This document shows positions 48,273 through 56,592 of a DNA stretch of 64,000 bases, piece by piece (positions within the stretch are counted from its first letter, which is position 1; every line of letters starts with the position of its first letter). The notes beneath the pieces are model-generated. The model had not been told where the DNA came from. It worked only from the letters and a program-made list of their open reading frames with translations, and did no database searches. Origin of the DNA: Sphingomonadales bacterium (GTDB taxonomy: Bacteria > Pseudomonadota > Alphaproteobacteria > Sphingomonadales > Govanellaceae); contig JACFMS010000001.1 in NCBI GenBank assembly GCA_019455285.1, positions 172,581-236,580 of the forward strand, read 5' to 3'. The translations under genes were made by a program, and so were the position numbers.

Positions 48273-49010
48273 ATGCCCACCACCGCCACCATCGACGCCG
48301 ACGATATCGCCCGCTTCCAGGCGGTGGCGGCGTCGTGGTGGGACGAAAACGGCCCGTTTCGGCCGCTGCATCGCCTCAACCCGGCCCGGGTCAGCTTTAT
48401 CCGCGATACCTTGAACCGCCATTTTGGCCGCGACGATCACAGTCCCCACCCATTGGTCGGCCTGCGCCTGCTGGACGCCGGCTGCGGCGGCGGCTTGGTC
48501 GCCGAGCCCATGGCCCGCCTAGGCGCCACTGTCACCGGCCTCGACGCCGCCGCGGAAACGGTCAGCGTCGCCCGTGCCCATGCCGCCGGCGGCGGCTTGG
48601 AAATCGATTACCGACAAGGCGGCATCGAAGAGTTAACGGCCGATCGCTCGTTTGACGCCATCCTGGCGCTGGAAGTGATCGAGCACGTGGCGGATGCGGA
48701 TAGGTTTTTGCAGGAATGCCGGCGGCTGATTGCCGATCAGGGGGTGCTCATTCTTTCCACCCTTAACCAGACCATGAAGGCGTATTTGCTGGGCATCGTG
48801 GCGGCGGAATACGTGCTGCGCTGGTTGCCCCAGGGCACCCATGACTGGCAGAAATTTAAAAAGCCCTCCGCCCTGGCTCACGCCCTGGAGCGGGCGGGCT
48901 TTCGCCTGACGGGTCTGCAAGGCCTGGTCTATCGCCCGTTCAGCGACAGCTGGGAGCTGTCGCCGCGCGACTTGTCGGTCAATTACTTCGCCGTGGCGAC
49001 GCCGGTTTAG
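48273..49010 (+). CDS. ubiG: ubiquinone biosynthesis O-methyltransferase UbiG
   Basis: A 245-residue SAM-dependent enzyme performing both O-methylations in ubiquinone synthesis. The family N-terminus DIARFQAVAASWWDENGPFRPLHRLNPAR (in parts), SAM motif I LLDAGCGGGLVAEPMARLGA and the ILSTLNQTMKAYLLGIVAAEYVLRWLP region are present. It is divergent from lysC across 181 bp in which I see no gene. Its stop overlaps the DUF1178 stop by 4 bp. Confidence 0.94.
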   Translation: MPTTATIDADDIARFQAVAASWWDENGPFRPLHRLNPARVSFIRDTLNRHFGRDDHSPHPLVGLRLLDAGCGGGLVAEPMARLGATVTGLDAAAETVSVARAHAAGGGLEIDYRQGGIEELTADRSFDAILALEVIEHVADADRFLQECRRLIADQGVLILSTLNQTMKAYLLGIVAAEYVLRWLPQGTHDWQKFKKPSALAHALERAGFRLTGLQGLVYRPFSDSWELSPRDLSVNYFAVATPV

Positions 49011-49474
49011 GCGTCTGCTTTACGCAGCAAGGGGAGTTCCACAAAATCGATGCCTTCGTCACGCAGCGCGGCGGATTCGGCGGCCGTGGCCTCGCCGTAG
49101 ATGGGCCGCGATTCCTCCTCGCCGTAGTGAATTTTGCGCGCCTCCTCGGCAAACTTCTTACCGACGTAGTCGAAGTTCTCTTCGACGTGGGTTTTAACCT
49201 CCTCCAGGAAGCGCTTAAAGTGGGCTTTGACGTCTTGCCCGGCATAGGCGGCGTGCACCGCCGCACCCGCCGCCGCAGCCGGGAGGGCGGGCTTTTCAGG
49301 CGCCGGTGTGCCGGTGGCGATGTTGGGCGCCATCGGCGCTTTGACGATCTCGGTATTGCCGCACGATGGGCAGGTGAGCTGGCCGGCGGCCGCTTGCGCC
49401 GCATAACTCTCGCTGTTGTTGAACCACGCCTCAAAGACATGGCCCGCGCCGCATTTCAAATCAAAAACGATCAT
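49007..49474 (-). CDS. DUF1178 family zinc-ribbon-like protein
   Basis: A 155-residue protein with the DUF1178 start MIVFDLKCGAGHVFEAWFNN and two more cysteines in LTCPSCGNTEIVKAPMAPN, suggesting a metal-binding ribbon. A variable Ala/Pro linker leads to a helical second half with RPIYGEATAAESAALRDEGI, typical of the family. The ATG at 49474 overlaps the nitrilase stop (ATGA). Function is unknown; the gene travels with nitrilase and glutaredoxin genes in alphaproteobacteria. Confidence 0.9.
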   Translation of the reverse strand: MIVFDLKCGAGHVFEAWFNNSESYAAQAAAGQLTCPSCGNTEIVKAPMAPNIATGTPAPEKPALPAAAAGAAVHAAYAGQDVKAHFKRFLEEVKTHVEENFDYVGKKFAEEARKIHYGEEESRPIYGEATAAESAALRDEGIDFVELPLLRKADA

Positions 49475-50280
49475 TCGTATGGTTGATCCCACGACCACGC
49501 CGGCACTTTGCGCCGCGCCTCTTCTACCAGATGGAGATCAAGCTCGGCAATGACAAGGCCAGGGGTCTCGCCGGCGTCGGCCATCACCTCGCCCCATGGG
49601 CCGACGATCAGGCTGTGACCATAGGTCAGACGGCCGCCGCCATGGTCGCCGACCTGAGCCGGGGCCAGGATGAAGGCCCCGGTTTCGATGGCGCGGGCCC
49701 TGAGCAGCACGTGCCAGTGCGCCTCGCCGGTCCATTTGGTGAAGGCCGAGGGCGCCGCGATCAGCGCCGCCCCGGAGCGGCCAAGGTCGCGGTAGAGATG
49801 GGGAAAGCGCACGTCATAGCAGATGGTCAGGCCCAAGCGGCCCCACGGCAGGTCAGCCACCACGGCCTTGTCGCCAGCGCGGTAGGTATCGGATTCGCGG
49901 TAAGTACGGCCTGCGCCCAAATCAACGTCAAAAAGGTGAATTTTGTCGTAGCGGGCGCGTACGGCGCCATCGGGGGCGATCAGAAACGAGCGGTTGACGA
50001 GTTTATCCGAGGTACCGTCGCGCAATGGGATGGAGCCAATCAGCAGCCAGACACCGGCGTCCTGGGCTGCCCTTTGAAACCGTGGCAGAGATGGCTCCTC
50101 AGTCTCAGCGCGGGCGAGCGCCAAAGTCTCTTCCCGCCGGGCGGCGAGAAAGGGCGTGCCTTCGGGGGTCAAGACGAATTGCGCGCCGGCGGCGGCCGCT
50201 TCCTTGATCAGTATGAGCGCCGCCTCGGTGGACGCGTCGCGGTCCGCCGTCGAGGTAAGCTGGAGGAGCCCGACGCGCAT
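49471..50280 (-). CDS. carbon-nitrogen hydrolase (Nit type)
   Basis: A 269-residue nitrilase-superfamily amidase. The Glu-Lys-Cys triad is visible in LTPEGTPF (Glu), DKIHLFDVDLG (Lys) and LTICYDVRFPHLYRDL (Cys). It resembles Nit1/NitFhit-type omega-amidases that repair deaminated glutathione. The adjacent glutaredoxin gene makes a glutathione link plausible (inference). The ATG at 50280 with AAGG eight bases upstream is preferred to a TTG at 50304. Confidence 0.88.
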   Translation of the reverse strand: MRVGLLQLTSTADRDASTEAALILIKEAAAAGAQFVLTPEGTPFLAARREETLALARAETEEPSLPRFQRAAQDAGVWLLIGSIPLRDGTSDKLVNRSFLIAPDGAVRARYDKIHLFDVDLGAGRTYRESDTYRAGDKAVVADLPWGRLGLTICYDVRFPHLYRDLGRSGAALIAAPSAFTKWTGEAHWHVLLRARAIETGAFILAPAQVGDHGGGRLTYGHSLIVGPWGEVMADAGETPGLVIAELDLHLVEEARRKVPAWSWDQPYE

Positions 50281-50300
50281 GGGAGCGGCCTTAGCGCCGG

Positions 50301-50558
50301 TCAAGGGCGCAGCAGCGGATCGAGCCCGCCCGCCGCGTCCAGGGCATGGATATCGTCGCAGCCGCCGATGTGGGCGTCATTGATGAAGATTTGCGGCACC
50401 GTATTGCGGCCATTGGCCCGCGCCACCATTTCCGCCCGCAGGTCGGGATTTATGCCGACGTCGATTTCGCGATAAGCAACGCCTTTTTGCTCCAACAACG
50501 CCTTGGCGCGGGCGCAATAGGGACACATCAACTTGGTGTAAATCTCGACTTTGGTCAT
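50301..50558 (-). CDS. grxC: glutaredoxin 3
   Basis: An 85-residue dithiol glutaredoxin with the active site CPYC at about residues 11-14 (KLMCPYCARAKALLEQKGV) and the glutathione-binding TVPQIFINDAHIGGCDD. The start MTKVEIYTK at 50558 gives the usual length. It is first in the grxC-nit-DUF1178 operon. Confidence 0.94.
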   Translation of the reverse strand: MTKVEIYTKLMCPYCARAKALLEQKGVAYREIDVGINPDLRAEMVARANGRNTVPQIFINDAHIGGCDDIHALDAAGGLDPLLRP

Positions 50559-50584
50559 CGCCCAGACTTTCCGCAACGAATACA

Positions 50585-50590
50585 ATTATA
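50585..50590 (-). promoter_or_regulatory. candidate -10 box for grxC-nit-DUF1178
   Basis: A perfect TATAAT on the minus strand, 27 bp before the grxC ATG. The -35 region is weak (CGACCC at 17 bp). Confidence 0.45.
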
Positions 50591-50726
50591 TTGCCGTTCT
50601 ATATAGGGGGTCGGCGACGGTTCGCAAGGCGCGTTCGTTGGCACGCCTCTCTTTGCGCGGCGGGAAACATGGGGTAGACTTTGTGAGTGTCTTATTGGGT
50701 CAGATGAACGTTGGGAGATAAGCAAG

Positions 50727-51686
50727 ATGAGCCGTCAGAAAAAGGCGTGGGCGGGGGTGTTGAGTTTGGCGCTGGCGATTTCCGGCGCGGTCGGCGGCGC
50801 GCCGGCGCTGGCCGCCAGCGCCCAGAAGGAGCGGGCGCAAAAACAGGCGGAAATCCCGCGTTGCGGCCAGAAAATCGGCGCCCTCGCCATCGCCGAGCCG
50901 GAACGTAACTGGTGGTCCGAATATCAATTGGGCTCGCCGGAAGCGCTGTTGAAGATTTTCGTCATGCAATCGGGCTGCTTCTCGCTGGTCGATCGCGGCA
51001 AGGGCATGGCGATGATGCAGCAGGAGCGGGCGCTGGCCTCGGGCGGCGATCTGCGGGTCGGCTCCAACATCGGCAAGGGCCAGGTCAAGGCCGCCGATTA
51101 CGTGCTGGTGCCCGACCTGGTGTCGCAAAACCAGAATTCCGGCGGCAACGCCTTTGGCGGCCTCCTCGGCGGCGCATTGGGCGGCGGCGTGCTGGGCGGT
51201 CTGGCCGGCGGCATCAATATCAAGAAGAAAAGCGCCAACGTGGTGCTGTCGATCACCGACATCCGCTCGTCGGAGCAGTTGGCGGCGATCGAGGGACAAG
51301 CCAAGAAAAGCGATCTCGGCTGGGGCGGCGGCGGCGGTCTCTTTACCGGCGGGGCGTTGATCGCCGGCGGCGCCTCGGGCTACGCCAACACCGAAATCGG
51401 CCAGGTGATCGCGCTTGCCTACCTGGACGCCTATACCAAGCTGGTGGACCAGATGGGCGGCCTTTCTACCGATGCGGCTGCCACCAATGTCCGCCAGGCG
51501 GTGCAGATGACCAAGCCCGGCAATCTCTATGAAGGGCCGAGCACCAAAACCACGGCGATTAAGCCCTTGGACCCCGGCACCCTCCTTTATCCCACCGGCA
51601 ACAAGGACGGCCTGATGTGGGAAGTGGAGGACGAGCTCGGCGCCAAGGGCTGGGTATCGTCGATCCAGTTCCAGTTGGCGAAATAA
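50727..51686 (+). CDS. CsgG/HfaB-like exported protein with C-terminal SH3 domain
   Basis: A 319-residue protein with a signal peptide (1-29, ending APALAAS) and a CsgG-like core. That core has IGALAIAEPERNWW near the start, then FVMQSGCFSLVDRGKGMAMMQQER and YVLVPDLVSQNQNSGG. A glycine-rich segment (about 139-162) interrupts it. The last 55 residues form an SH3-like module (PGNLYEGPSTKT to KGWVSSIQFQL). No lipobox cysteine is visible, unlike curli CsgG. It is likely periplasmic or envelope-associated. It sits alone on the plus strand between grxC and comF. Confidence 0.78.
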   Translation: MSRQKKAWAGVLSLALAISGAVGGAPALAASAQKERAQKQAEIPRCGQKIGALAIAEPERNWWSEYQLGSPEALLKIFVMQSGCFSLVDRGKGMAMMQQERALASGGDLRVGSNIGKGQVKAADYVLVPDLVSQNQNSGGNAFGGLLGGALGGGVLGGLAGGINIKKKSANVVLSITDIRSSEQLAAIEGQAKKSDLGWGGGGGLFTGGALIAGGASGYANTEIGQVIALAYLDAYTKLVDQMGGLSTDAAATNVRQAVQMTKPGNLYEGPSTKTTAIKPLDPGTLLYPTGNKDGLMWEVEDELGAKGWVSSIQFQLAK

Positions 51687-51698
51687 AGGCAGTCTCAT

Positions 51699-52451
51699 TC
51701 AGTCGGCAAACGGTGTGCGGGCGATCACCGCCACCGCCACCGACGCCGCGCCGTGGCGGATCAGGGCTTTAGCGCAGGCGTCCACCGTCGCTCCCGTGGT
51801 CATTACGTCATCCACCACCAGCACCCGGCGGCCCTGAAGGGCGGCGCGGTGGCGGTGGCGCACGGCGAAAGCGCCTTCCACATTGGCCCGCCGGGCGGCG
51901 CGGTCGAGACCGCCCTGGGATGGCGTGGCGCGCCGCCGCGCCAGAAGGTCGGGGATAGGGGGAGCGCCAAGCTCCCGGGCCAGCGCCGCGGCCAGCACCG
52001 CCGCCTGATTGTAGCGCCGGGCCAATAACCGCCAGCGATGCAAGGGGACCGGGGCGATGAGATCAACCTCGCCCAGGCTCATCCGGCTGATGCGGGCCAG
52101 CCAGCGGCCGAAGGTCGGCGCCATATCGAGCCGGTCGCCATGCTTGAAGGCCAGGATCAAGCCGCGCGCCGCGTCATCGTAGCGCAGCGCGGCGCGGGCG
52201 CGGGCGTAAGCCGGCGGCTCGGCCAGGCAAGCGCCGCACTGGCTATCCGCGCCGACCTCGATCTCGAACGGCAGGCCGCAAGTGGCGCAGGCCGCGCCGT
52301 CAAGGAAGGTCAGCGTCGCCCAGCAGTCGGCGCACAAATGCCCAACCGCGCCGACCGGCGCGGCGCAGGCCGGGCAGAGCGGCGGAAAGATAACGTCCGC
52401 CAGCCAGCGCAGCGCCGCCGCACCCTTTCCGTTGCTCTCGGTCAATGCCAT
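51699..52451 (-). CDS. comF: ComF family phosphoribosyltransferase-like protein
   Basis: A 250-residue ComF. N-terminal zinc-ribbon cysteines (FPPLCPACAAPVGAVGHLCADCW in parts, then CATCGLPF and CGACL) precede a type I phosphoribosyltransferase domain with the PRPP motif VLVVDDVMTTGATVDACA. ComF proteins are linked to DNA uptake in competent species; their role in others is unclear. The start ATG at 52451 is fixed by the divergent gene 28 bp away; the open frame upstream is spurious. Confidence 0.9.
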   Translation of the reverse strand: MALTESNGKGAAALRWLADVIFPPLCPACAAPVGAVGHLCADCWATLTFLDGAACATCGLPFEIEVGADSQCGACLAEPPAYARARAALRYDDAARGLILAFKHGDRLDMAPTFGRWLARISRMSLGEVDLIAPVPLHRWRLLARRYNQAAVLAAALARELGAPPIPDLLARRRATPSQGGLDRAARRANVEGAFAVRHRHRAALQGRRVLVVDDVMTTGATVDACAKALIRHGAASVAVAVIARTPFAD

Positions 52452-52479
52452 AACGTCAAGGTATCGAAAGGGAGAACCC

Positions 52480-53334
52480 GTGGCCAGTCCCGGCGACATC
52501 ATCGTCTTTGACCGCCGCAGCGTGGCGCGGCACCGCGCGCGCGCCGCCAAGGGTTTCGCCACCCACGCCTTTCTGCATGAGGAAATCGCGACGCGGCTCT
52601 TGGAGCGCTTGGGCGACGTCAACCGGGTGTTTCCCCGGGCGTTGGCGTTGGGTCTTGATCTTCCGGCCCGACCCGGCGCCGAGCTGACGATCAGCGGCCC
52701 GCCAGCGCGCGCGCCGCAGCTGCTGTTCGACGAGGAAGCCTTGCCGTTCGCGCCGCAAAGCCTCGATCTCATCGTCAGCAACCTGGCGCTCCACTGGGTC
52801 AACGACCTGCCGGGAGCGCTTCTACAAATCCGCCAGACGCTGCGGCCCGACGGCCTGTTTTTGGGCGCGCTATTGGGCGGCGAGACACTAAAAGAGTTGC
52901 GCCAGGCGTTTTTGGAAGCCGAAGCAAGGGTGGAAGGTGGGGCCAGCCCGCGGGTCAGCCCGTTCGCCGACGTGCGCACGTTGGGCGGGCTGATGCAGCG
53001 CGCCGGCTTCGCCCTGCCGCTGGTCGACGCCGACACTATCACGGTGACCTACGCCGATGCTTTCGCCCTGATGCGGGAACTGCGCGGCATGGGCGAGACC
53101 AACGCCCACGTCGGCCGGCGCAAGAGCTTTACCCGCCGGCAAACCCTGATCGCCATGGCGGAGATTTACCGCGACCGCTTCGGCGGCGCGGATGGCCGCA
53201 TCCCGGCCACCTTCCAGGTGATTTATCTGACCGGCTGGGCTCCCCATGACAGCCAGCCGAAGCCCTTAAAACCCGGCAGCGCCCAGGTAAGCTTGGTTGA
53301 GGCATTGGGGCGAAAAAACAAGAGCCGCTCATAA
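52480..53334 (+). CDS. NDUFAF5-like methyltransferase-fold protein (degenerate SAM motif)
   Basis: A 284-residue protein from a GTG with GGGAG five bases upstream. It closely follows human NDUFAF5 over its C-terminal two thirds: LPFAPQSLDLIVSNLALHWVNDLP, LRPDGLFLGALLGGETLKELR, VEGGASPRVSPFADV, LRGMGETNA and RIPATFQVIYLTGWAPH. NDUFAF5 hydroxylates an Arg of complex I NDUFS7. The glycine-rich SAM motif I (DLGCGRG in human) is not recognisable; the region reads RALALGLDLPARPG. It may bind SAM poorly or differently. Divergent from comF. Confidence 0.82.
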   Translation: MASPGDIIVFDRRSVARHRARAAKGFATHAFLHEEIATRLLERLGDVNRVFPRALALGLDLPARPGAELTISGPPARAPQLLFDEEALPFAPQSLDLIVSNLALHWVNDLPGALLQIRQTLRPDGLFLGALLGGETLKELRQAFLEAEARVEGGASPRVSPFADVRTLGGLMQRAGFALPLVDADTITVTYADAFALMRELRGMGETNAHVGRRKSFTRRQTLIAMAEIYRDRFGGADGRIPATFQVIYLTGWAPHDSQPKPLKPGSAQVSLVEALGRKNKSRS

Positions 53335-53343
53335 TATTGAGCG

Positions 53344-54498
53344 TCAGTCTACTTGATCGTAATACGCGATGTTAAATATCTCTTTCGCACCGAAGTACTT
53401 CGGGTTTTTGCTTGCTGGCAAGGCAGAAACAATTCCCATTTCAACTAATGCGTCCATGTCACTTCTCGCCGTAGGATATGATACGCCTAATTCTTTCTTT
53501 ATGTCCTCATATCCTATGATAGGCGATGAAAATAATTTTGGAATCACATGAATCAACCTATCATGGCCCTTCCTTTTTTTGATTTTATCCTCGTACTCTT
53601 GTTTGAGAGCCAAAAGCTTGCCAATTCTTTCAATTGTTCCTTTGCCAACTTCAATGGTGGCGATCAGGCAAAACTTAATCCAGCCTTCCCAATCACTCTC
53701 GCTGCTAATATTAAACAGGCTATCAATATATTCATCTTTATGTTTTTCGAAGAACTCGCTTAGGTAAAGCCACGGCATGTCAAAATTGCAATTTTTATAT
53801 ATCATCAACGCCAGCAAAAGCCGGCCGACGCGACCATTGCCATCGCGAAATGGATGTATAGTCTCAAATTGATAATGGATTAAGAAAGCCCATATTAAGG
53901 GATCAATGTCGGGTTTGGCTTGAATATCTTTTTCCAGCTGTCCCATAAGAGCGCTAAGATGTTCTGCTGGAGGCGGCGTGAAGCGATTTCCCGCTCCAAT
54001 GTGGACTTGTGTTTTTCTTATCTCACCCGGATTCTTATCGTCACCGCGCACACCCTCTAAAAGATTTTCATGTAATTGTCTAAGCAGCCACTCAGAAAAA
54101 GGGTATCCTTCTCTTATAAGATCATATCCAATATCCAGAGCTTTTTGATAATTGAATACCTCTCGCCAAACATTAGCTGGGTCTTTGCTTGAGTAGGGGT
54201 CACGCGGATCGCGTTCATAGGCCAATAATTCAGCCGGGGTAGCATATGTTCCCTCCAAACTAGACGAACGCAGCGCTTCACGCTGCCGCATTGGGCGAGC
54301 TAACAATGCATGATTGGGAAGCGTTCTTCCAATGCCGCGGAGTTCACCTACAGCTTCCCTGGCTGCTACCCAAAGATGCGTTAGGCTCGCCGGCACTTGC
54401 ATTTTCGTAGGTAAAGGAGCCGGTATGAAGGCGACATCTCCCTTCTCATTAATAGAAACCAAGCTCCCGGATGGTTTAGTAAAACGAGATGGGTCCAT
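53344..54498 (-). CDS. Fic family protein (class II, self-inhibited type)
   Basis: A 384-residue Fic protein, which transfers AMP or related groups to hydroxyl side chains. The Fic motif HPFRDGNGRVGR starts at His215. An N-terminal inhibitory-type motif SSSLEG (Ser78 to Gly83, with Glu82 as the inhibitory glutamate) marks class II. The last 90 residues form a winged-helix-like domain (SYPTARSDMDALVEMGIVSAL). Base use is clearly more AT-rich than the neighbours, suggesting horizontal gain. No separate antitoxin gene is adjacent. Confidence 0.92.
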   Translation of the reverse strand: MDPSRFTKPSGSLVSINEKGDVAFIPAPLPTKMQVPASLTHLWVAAREAVGELRGIGRTLPNHALLARPMRQREALRSSSLEGTYATPAELLAYERDPRDPYSSKDPANVWREVFNYQKALDIGYDLIREGYPFSEWLLRQLHENLLEGVRGDDKNPGEIRKTQVHIGAGNRFTPPPAEHLSALMGQLEKDIQAKPDIDPLIWAFLIHYQFETIHPFRDGNGRVGRLLLALMIYKNCNFDMPWLYLSEFFEKHKDEYIDSLFNISSESDWEGWIKFCLIATIEVGKGTIERIGKLLALKQEYEDKIKKRKGHDRLIHVIPKLFSSPIIGYEDIKKELGVSYPTARSDMDALVEMGIVSALPASKNPKYFGAKEIFNIAYYDQVD

Positions 54499-54713
54499 TT
54501 TTTATAGTTCCACAAATACTACGAAAATTTCCTTATTATTATTTATAGTCTGAGCAAATAGAACACCATTTATGCATCATCTATAAAAAAATGTAAAGTT
54601 TTTTTATAATGCAGGCATCAGCCAAGAAATCTTTTTATAGGTTGCCTGTATGTTGTGCTTCATATTCGGATAACAGCAATATCTATGAAAGGCCCCGTTC
54701 ACAACAAGCACGT

Positions 54714-55103
54714 TTAGAGGATATCCCTGGCCACCGCGATCAAGGGCTCGTCGGCGGGGGGCATGGGATAATCCGCCAACTCCTGGGGATAGACCCATTT
54801 GACGTCGGCGTGTTCGTGGGGCTGGACATAGCCCTGCCAGCGCCGGCAGGCGTAAAGCGGCATCAGGAGATGAAAGTCGTCATAAGAATGGGAGGCAAAG
54901 GTCAACGGCGCGAGGCAGGCTTCGGTGACGTCAATGCCAAGCTCTTCCTTCAGTTCGCGAATGAGCGCCCGCTCCGGCGTCTCGCCCGGCTCGACCTTGC
55001 CGCCGGGAAACTCCCATAAACCGGCCATGGATTTGCCCGCGGGCCGCTGGGCGATCAGCACCCGGCCGTCGACGTCGATCAGCGCCACCGCCGCCACCAG
55101 CAC
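54714..55103 (-). CDS. mutT: MutT-type Nudix hydrolase
   Basis: A 129-residue Nudix protein with an intact Nudix box from GGKVEPGETPERALIREL through KEELGI (about 34-57). The context WEFPGGKVE is typical of MutT 8-oxo-dGTP diphosphatase. The start is uncertain: the GTG at 55103 has no good ribosome site, and the frame is open for another 17 codons upstream without an ATG. It follows argJ by 56 bp, as in many alphaproteobacteria (argJ-mutT). Confidence 0.85.
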   Translation of the reverse strand: MLVAAVALIDVDGRVLIAQRPAGKSMAGLWEFPGGKVEPGETPERALIRELKEELGIDVTEACLAPLTFASHSYDDFHLLMPLYACRRWQGYVQPHEHADVKWVYPQELADYPMPPADEPLIAVARDIL

Positions 55104-55159
55104 CGTGGGCAGGTTGTCGCGGCTGCGCTTGTTGGTCTCCGGGCAGTCCTGAAACAGCG

Positions 55160-56413
55160 TTAGCTCCTATAGTCGGCGTTGATCGAAATGTAGCCGTGGG
55201 TCAAGTCGCAGGTCCACACCTGGGCCCGGCCATTGCCGATCCCCAGATCGACGGCGATGGCGATCTCGCGGCCGCGCAAATGGGCGGTGGCCTTGGCCTC
55301 GTCGTATGTGGGCAACACCATGCCGTCGCGGGTCACCGGCTGGCCGCCGATGTCGATGGCGATCTTGTCGCGGTCGGCGGCCTCGCCGGATTTGCCCACC
55401 GCCATGACGATGCGGCCCCAGTTGGCGTCCTCGCCGGCGATCGCCGTCTTGACCAGCGGCGAATTGGCGATGGAAAGGCCGATCTTGCGCGCCGCCCGGT
55501 CATCCTCGGCCCCGGTCACGGTGATCGAGATGAATTTCTGCGCCCCCTCGCCGTCGCGCACCACCTGATGGGCAAGATCGCAGAGCAGCTCCTCGAACTT
55601 GGCCTTGAAGTCATCAAGCCGGTGATCGCTCGCATCTTGAATTACGCCATGCCGGGCATTGACCCCGGTGGCGAACGCCAGGAGGGTATCGCTGGTGGAG
55701 GTATCGCTATCGACCGTGATGCAATTAAAGGTGCGCGCCACGGCGGGGCCAAGGATCGCCTGCAACACCGCCGCCGGGAGGGCGGCGTTGGTGAATACGA
55801 AGGCGAGCATGGTGGCCATGTCGGGGGCGATCATGCCCGAGCCCTTGGCGATGCCGTTCAATACCACCGGATAGCCGTCGATGTGGGCGATCCGGCAGGC
55901 GCCTTTGGGAAAGGTGTCGGTGGTGCGGATAGCCGCCGCGGCTAAAGTCCAGTCGGTGGCGGAGAATCGTGTTAAGAGGCCATCAAGCTCGCCGGTGATG
56001 ATGGCGGGGTCGAGGGGATTGCCGATGACCCCGGTAGAGGCCTGCATCACCGCGTTTGCCGCGCAGCCGAGCTTATCGGCCGCCGCCGTCGCCACCGCAT
56101 CCACGGCGGCCCGTCCGGCCTTGCCGGTAAAGGCGTTGGCGTTGCCGGCGTTGACGATGAGCGCCCGCACATTCTGGCCGCCGCTGGCGGCAAGCGCCGC
56201 GCGGCACCAGTCCACCGGCGCCGAGGGGGCCTTGGAGCGGGTAAAGACGCCGGCCGCCGCCGTGCCCTCGGCCAGGCGCACCAGAAGGAGGTCGGGTCGG
56301 CCCTTATAACGGCTGTTGGTTTCCGCCACCGCCAGCTCGACGCCGGCGACGGGCATCAGATTGGGGAACCGCTCCGGGGCGAGCGGCGAGGTCGCGAGGG
56401 GTGCCTTGGCCAT
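55160..56413 (-). CDS. argJ: bifunctional glutamate N-acetyltransferase/ornithine acetyltransferase
   Basis: A 417-residue ArgJ of the cyclic arginine pathway. The precursor is self-cleaved before Thr201 (APDMATMLAFVFTNA), which becomes the nucleophile. IRTTDTFPKG, IAKGSGMIAPDM and the C-terminal NSPLVKTAIAGEDANWGRI are hallmarks. It is divergent from secA; the parvulin gene often found between argJ and secA in relatives is not seen here. Confidence 0.95.
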   Translation of the reverse strand: MAKAPLATSPLAPERFPNLMPVAGVELAVAETNSRYKGRPDLLLVRLAEGTAAAGVFTRSKAPSAPVDWCRAALAASGGQNVRALIVNAGNANAFTGKAGRAAVDAVATAAADKLGCAANAVMQASTGVIGNPLDPAIITGELDGLLTRFSATDWTLAAAAIRTTDTFPKGACRIAHIDGYPVVLNGIAKGSGMIAPDMATMLAFVFTNAALPAAVLQAILGPAVARTFNCITVDSDTSTSDTLLAFATGVNARHGVIQDASDHRLDDFKAKFEELLCDLAHQVVRDGEGAQKFISITVTGAEDDRAARKIGLSIANSPLVKTAIAGEDANWGRIVMAVGKSGEAADRDKIAIDIGGQPVTRDGMVLPTYDEAKATAHLRGREIAIAVDLGIGNGRAQVWTCDLTHGYISINADYRS

Positions 56414-56486
56414 AGGATGATCCGCCTTTCATGGAAAAAACGCAGGCATATAAGGGCACAACCGCCCCCCTGTCCATGGCCTTCTG

Positions 56487-56515
56487 TTGACACCGTGACC
56501 CCTCGCCCTTATCTG
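56487..56515 (+). promoter_or_regulatory. candidate secA promoter
   Basis: A perfect TTGACA at 56487-56492 is followed 16-17 bp later by TTATCTG (56509-56515), a weak -10. The secA ATG is about 80 bp downstream. Confidence 0.4.
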
Positions 56516-56592
56516 AAGGGCTCTGGTAGAAAAGGCCGTCTCCGCTGGGGGACTTCTTTGCCGAGAAAGGCGGCCATACCCTGGACACATTC

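Noticed and set aside
53344..54498. Fic gene as a class I toxin-antitoxin system
   Set aside because: No small antitoxin frame with the inhibitory motif lies beside it; the motif is inside the Fic protein itself (class II).
54604..54798. 64-codon minus-strand frame upstream of the Fic gene
   Set aside because: It overlaps the end of mutT in another frame and has no ribosome site or family resemblance.
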